In this document: one piece after another, positions 35,428 through 38,703 of the stretch | Position numbering within the stretch: position 1 is the stretch's first letter | Layout of the letters: each line of letters starts with the position of its first letter | Source: Acinetobacter bouvetii DSM 14964 = CIP 107468 | Lineage (GTDB): Bacteria; Pseudomonadota; Gammaproteobacteria; Pseudomonadales; Moraxellaceae | Assembly (NCBI RefSeq): GCF_000368865.1 | Contig: NZ_KB849727.1 | Coordinates: forward strand, 944,904 to 983,606 | DNA length: 38,703 bases | Direction: 5' to 3' | Position numbers and translations under genes: made by a program | The notes under the pieces: model-generated | The model's input: the letters and a program-made list of their open reading frames with translations, nothing else | Told to the model about the DNA's origin: nothing | Database searches by the model: none

Positions 35428-37185
35428 GTGCAATATCGGTGTCATAAAAAGCATTACTTGGATCAAGAAAAATTGCGTCAAACAAATAGCCGGCTCAGCG
35501 GCTCGACAATTAAGCAGTATTCTACCACATTCTTGCTGGTCGGTAGCATGGCTTCCAGTGCTCAAGTTCGGGCATTTGGAGAAGTTTACCACGCCAATCC
35601 AAATTATGATGCCATAAAACAAAGCATGATTGCAGAGTTTGCCCTAGCCTATGACGACATTCCAACCGCATTGCATAACTATACTGTGCTTGCTATTAAA
35701 AGCAACTCTACCTCGGTCAAGCAGCGCGCGCTGAATGTCGCGCTGGAACAAAATGATCTGCAGGCCGCTTTAGATATTGCCACGCATTGGGTAGTGCAGG
35801 AGCCGGAAGATGTTCCTGCCCTGTTTTATCTGTCACATATTGCCTTAAAAGCGCATGAATATGATCTGGCGGCAGAAACCTTAGATAAAATTTTAAATAT
35901 TGACCCGAATGCAGATTTGGAACAGATTTTAGCAGGCATCTCGCCTGAATCAGCCGATGACCGCGACTTTCTGATCAATGCATTGCGGACCAGCAAAGAG
36001 AACCGCAATCCATCCATCCTTGTGCTGATTGCCGCCTTAGAAGCGCAGAATGGACAATTGAATGATGCGCTGAATACGGTCAATCTCGCTTTAAAAAAAC
36101 GCCCAAAAACAACGGGCTACATCTTAATGAAAGCCAACTTGCTCACCGCCTTAGGTGATGAAGAGGCTGCGCGTGAATGGTATGAAAAATCCAGCCGCAA
36201 GCACCGCAGCAATCTGGATGTCCGCTTAGCGGAAGCCAAGTATTTAGTCAAAATCAATGAATCTGAGCTCGCGCTGAAAAAACTGGAAGACATTATCAAA
36301 AAATGGCCCAAAGCCGAAGAAGCGCTGTTTTTGGGCGGCCTCACCAGCATTGATTTAGAGCAGTATGAAAAAGCCGAAAAGTACTTGGTTGAACTGCGCT
36401 ACTCCGCTCAGTATCAAAATGAAGCCTATTATTATTTAGCCGTTAATGCTGAGCGGAAACAGCATTTTGAGACGGCAAAAGCCTATTACCGCTTGGTGGA
36501 TGGCAGCCTGTATACCGTCTCGCGGCGCAGCATGATCAATATTTTTACCCAGCAAAATAAGCTGCATGATGTGCTGCGCTTTTTGACGCAGGAACGCGTC
36601 AACTACCCGCAGCATGCCAGTTTCCTGTATTTAGCGCAGGCAGACATCTTAAAGCGCATGGACAATAAAAAAGCGGCCATGCGGCTTTTGGATGAAGCCA
36701 TTAAAAACTTGCCTGATGACCCTGAGCTGATTTATGCAGAGGTTCTGATTCTAGACCCTTATCAAGAACGGGATAAGCTCGATAAGCGGCTAAACAGCCT
36801 GCTTGCGATTGAACCGAACAGCCCGACCTATCTGAATGCATATGCTTATACCTTAGCCTTGCAAAACCGGCGGCTGGATGATGCACGCAGATTTGTAGAG
36901 CACGCCTTAGAATTTGCCCCAGAGCAGGCCTCTATCTTAGATACGCTGGGCTATATCTGCTATTTGCAGAACGACTTTGCCACCTCCGCAGAAGTATTGA
37001 AAAAAGCCTACGGATTGAGCGGCAGCGTTAAAATTGGGGTGAACTATGCCCGCTCTGTGTATATGCAGGGCAACATTGCAGAATTTAGCCAAGTGTTACA
37101 ACAACTCAAACAAAAACACCCGAATGATCCTCAATTGGAACAATTGAATACGTTATTGTTGCCTCAGCACATGAAAAAGAGTTAA
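35428..37185 (+). CDS. Tetratricopeptide-repeat protein, probably exported
   Basis: A 585-residue protein made mostly of TPR units from about residue 80 to the end (for example YILMKANLLTALGDEEAARE, then YYYLAVNAERKQHFETAKAY and SILDTLGYICYLQNDFATSA). It lies in front of lolB and ispE, where a similar TPR lipoprotein or exported protein is found in Pseudomonas and relatives, which suggests an envelope role. The start is uncertain: the longest frame begins at GTG 35428, only 33 bases from the divergent hemA start. A hydrophobic stretch, YSTTFLLVGSMASSAQVRAF, around residues 31-50 could be a signal sequence if translation begins at an internal codon such as TTG 35458. It overlaps no other gene. 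Confidence 0.82.
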   Translation: MQYRCHKKHYLDQEKLRQTNSRLSGSTIKQYSTTFLLVGSMASSAQVRAFGEVYHANPNYDAIKQSMIAEFALAYDDIPTALHNYTVLAIKSNSTSVKQRALNVALEQNDLQAALDIATHWVVQEPEDVPALFYLSHIALKAHEYDLAAETLDKILNIDPNADLEQILAGISPESADDRDFLINALRTSKENRNPSILVLIAALEAQNGQLNDALNTVNLALKKRPKTTGYILMKANLLTALGDEEAAREWYEKSSRKHRSNLDVRLAEAKYLVKINESELALKKLEDIIKKWPKAEEALFLGGLTSIDLEQYEKAEKYLVELRYSAQYQNEAYYYLAVNAERKQHFETAKAYYRLVDGSLYTVSRRSMINIFTQQNKLHDVLRFLTQERVNYPQHASFLYLAQADILKRMDNKKAAMRLLDEAIKNLPDDPELIYAEVLILDPYQERDKLDKRLNSLLAIEPNSPTYLNAYAYTLALQNRRLDDARRFVEHALEFAPEQASILDTLGYICYLQNDFATSAEVLKKAYGLSGSVKIGVNYARSVYMQGNIAEFSQVLQQLKQKHPNDPQLEQLNTLLLPQHMKKS

Positions 37186-37194
37186 CCCCCGTTT

Positions 37195-37776
37195 ATGCAT
37201 ATCCTTTCTAAATTCTGCCTGTCTGTTATCGCTGGCAGCACCTTGGCTTTAACCGGCTGCCAACAGTACATTCAGCCTCAGGAGCCGCTGCCGGCCCCCT
37301 CGCTAGAAGCGCCAAATCAATTCAACCTGCAAGGCAAAATTGGCGTGCGCACTCCGCAGCAGTCCGGCAGCGCTTTCTTTACCTGGGCGCAGGAACAGGA
37401 TGAGTTTGATATCGAACTGAGCGGCATTTTAGGCGTCGGCAAAACCCAAATTTCCGGAAAACCCGGCGAAGCAACACTGAACAGCGCGAAAACAGGCCTG
37501 ATCAGCGCGGCCTCACCTGAAGAGCTGCTGGAGCGCGCCACAGGCTGGAACGCGCCTATTACCCATCTAGTCAAATGGGTACAAGCCAAACCCGCCACTC
37601 AGCATGCGCAGCTCAACAAAGATGGCAGCGGCCGTATTGCGCAAATTCTTGAAGACGGCTGGCAGGTCGATTTAAGCTATGAAAACAGCGACCCATTGCC
37701 CAATAAACTGGTTTTAAAGCAAGCGCTTGAAACTGGAAAAGAAAACCGTATTACAATGGTGATACAAAACCGCTAA
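37195..37776 (+). CDS. lolB: Outer-membrane lipoprotein LolB
   Basis: Receives lipoproteins from LolA and inserts them into the outer membrane. The signal peptide ends in LTGC with Cys22. The mature part shows NQFNLQGKIGVRTPQQSGSA, FTWAQEQDEFDIELSGILG-like and the WNAPITHLVKWVQAKP segment seen in the family. It has 193 residues, the usual length. It starts 9 bases after the TPR stop and is 21 bases before ispE, so the three genes form an operon. Confidence 0.93.
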   Translation: MHILSKFCLSVIAGSTLALTGCQQYIQPQEPLPAPSLEAPNQFNLQGKIGVRTPQQSGSAFFTWAQEQDEFDIELSGILGVGKTQISGKPGEATLNSAKTGLISAASPEELLERATGWNAPITHLVKWVQAKPATQHAQLNKDGSGRIAQILEDGWQVDLSYENSDPLPNKLVLKQALETGKENRITMVIQNR

Positions 37777-37797
37777 GCCAACAAAGTTTGAATTGTT

Positions 37798-38625
37798 ATG
37801 ATCCGAGTTCCCTCTCCTGCCAAACTTAACTTGTTCTTGCATATTACGGGGCGCCGTGCAGACGGTTACCATGAACTGCAAAGCATTTTTCAGCTGATTG
37901 ATTTATATGACTGGCTGGAATTTACGCAAACAGGATCACCGCAAATCAGCATTGACGGCTTAAACAGTGTCGATCTGGAACAAAACTTAATCTATCGCGC
38001 GGCGCAAGCGCTTTTGCCTTACGCAAAACAGCCGGGCGGCATCAATATCCGCATCGAAAAAAATATTCCAATGGGTGCCGGACTCGGCGGCGGTTCTTCA
38101 AATGCGGCCGCCACGCTGATCGTGCTGAATAAATTATGGCAATGCGGCTTAGATACTGAACAGCTGGCAAGACTCGGACTTAAACTCGGAGCCGATGTGC
38201 CTATTTTTATTCATGGCCGCAATGCCTGGGCGGAAGGCATTGGTGAACACTTAACATTCATAGACTTAGATCAAAAACAATACATAGTGCTGAAACCTGA
38301 TTGTTTTATCAGCACTCAACTGCTTTTTTCGCAAAAAACATTGACAAGAGACACGAAGCCTACTAAATTTTGCGCCTATCAGCTAACGCCGTTTAGTTTT
38401 GGAAATAACTTTGAGCCAGTGGCAAGAAGTTTATATCCGGAAGTAAATGAAGCAATGCAGTATTTAGATCAGTTCAGTACAGCAAAGCTTACAGGTACAG
38501 GTGCTTGTGTTTTTGCTGAGGTAACGGAAAATATGAATGTGAATGACATTCTGAAAAACGCGCCATGTAAATCTTACTTGGTCAACAGTTTAACAGAATC
38601 GCCATTGCGTCATTTTGAAGTTTGA
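37798..38625 (+). CDS. ispE: 4-diphosphocytidyl-2-C-methyl-D-erythritol kinase
   Basis: Fourth step of the methylerythritol phosphate route to isoprenoids. It is a GHMP kinase: RVPSPAKLNLFLHITGRRAD at the N-terminus, the ATP-binding motif PMGAGLGGGSSNAAATL, GADVPIFIHGRNAWAEGIGE, and LTGTGACVFAEV near the C-terminus. It has 275 residues. It is the last protein gene of the TPR-lolB-ispE operon and is followed after one base by tRNA-Gln, so it likely shares the transcript with the tRNA. Confidence 0.97.
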   Translation: MIRVPSPAKLNLFLHITGRRADGYHELQSIFQLIDLYDWLEFTQTGSPQISIDGLNSVDLEQNLIYRAAQALLPYAKQPGGINIRIEKNIPMGAGLGGGSSNAAATLIVLNKLWQCGLDTEQLARLGLKLGADVPIFIHGRNAWAEGIGEHLTFIDLDQKQYIVLKPDCFISTQLLFSQKTLTRDTKPTKFCAYQLTPFSFGNNFEPVARSLYPEVNEAMQYLDQFSTAKLTGTGACVFAEVTENMNVNDILKNAPCKSYLVNSLTESPLRHFEV

Positions 38626-38626
38626 T

Positions 38627-38701
38627 AGGGGCGTCGCCAAGTGGTAAGGCACCGGGTTTTGATCTCGGCATCCGTTGGTTCGAATCCAGCCGCCCCTGCC
38701 A
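38627..38701 (+). tRNA. tRNA-Gln (anticodon TTG)
   Basis: Acceptor AGGGGCG pairs with CGCCCCT, the D-arm contains AAGTGGTAAGG, the anticodon loop TTTTGAT gives TTG, the T-loop is TTCGAAT, the discriminator is G and CCA is encoded. It begins one base after the ispE stop codon, as in many gammaproteobacteria, so RNase P must cut it from the ispE mRNA. Confidence 0.95.
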
Positions 38702-38703
38702 TT

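Overview
The window is chromosomal DNA from a gammaproteobacterium, almost certainly an Acinetobacter. The evidence is the moderately AT-rich composition, a 534-residue isocitrate lyase of the long class with a divergent LysR-type regulator, a DUF5713 protein, an alanine/proline-rich insertion in DnaG, and core gene orders usual for this order: rlmE-ftsH, carA-carB, bamD opposite rluD-pgeF, and hemA opposite TPR-lolB-ispE-tRNA-Gln. Species cannot be assigned from the sequence alone.

Layout. 1-1.02 kb: a secreted metallo-beta-lactamase-fold hydrolase, cut by the window edge, whose C-terminus runs into a Pro-Ala-Thr tandem repeat. 1.26-9.6 kb: dgkA, aceA, a LysR regulator, a YtfL/PaeA-type CBS-domain membrane protein, a CitMHS citrate transporter and two unrecognised divergent genes. 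9.8-10.7 kb: tRNA-Leu(TAA), a small exported protein and a DUF5713 protein. 10.85-15.65 kb: folP, ftsH and rlmE on the minus strand, divergent from yhbY and a DOMON-like protein. 15.9-21.7 kb: a phasin-like coiled-coil protein, then carA-carB behind a structured leader, then greA. 21.7-26.0 kb: the only clearly accessory stretch, with an AT-rich lipoprotein gene (two Cys-containing repeats plus a PQQ-like propeller), a CatB-type acetyltransferase, an orphan small protein, the remnant of a P-loop NTPase gene broken at its Walker A motif, and a small membrane protein. 26.0-38.7 kb: tRNA-Met, RNase P RNA, coaD with a ferredoxin, smpB, a flavodoxin-like protein, pgeF-rluD, bamD, dnaG, hemA, a TPR protein, lolB, ispE and tRNA-Gln(TTG).

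Most genes are housekeeping: pyrimidine/arginine precursor supply (carAB), folate (folP), CoA (coaD), heme (hemA), isoprenoids (ispE), outer-membrane assembly (bamD, lolB), translation and RNA maturation (rlmE, yhbY, rluD, rnpB, smpB, tRNAs), transcription fidelity (greA) and replication priming (dnaG). Transcription units are short and are bounded by clear stem-loop/T-tract terminators, many between convergent genes.

I found no CRISPR array, insertion sequence, prophage or complete defence locus. The items most worth a second look are the carA leader (two nested stems, each followed by a T-run), the NTPase remnant with its neighbouring orphan ORF, the repeat-plus-propeller lipoprotein, the coding minisatellite at the left edge, and a perfect 16-bp palindrome in front of the citrate transporter. 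No convincing new multi-gene system is visible.
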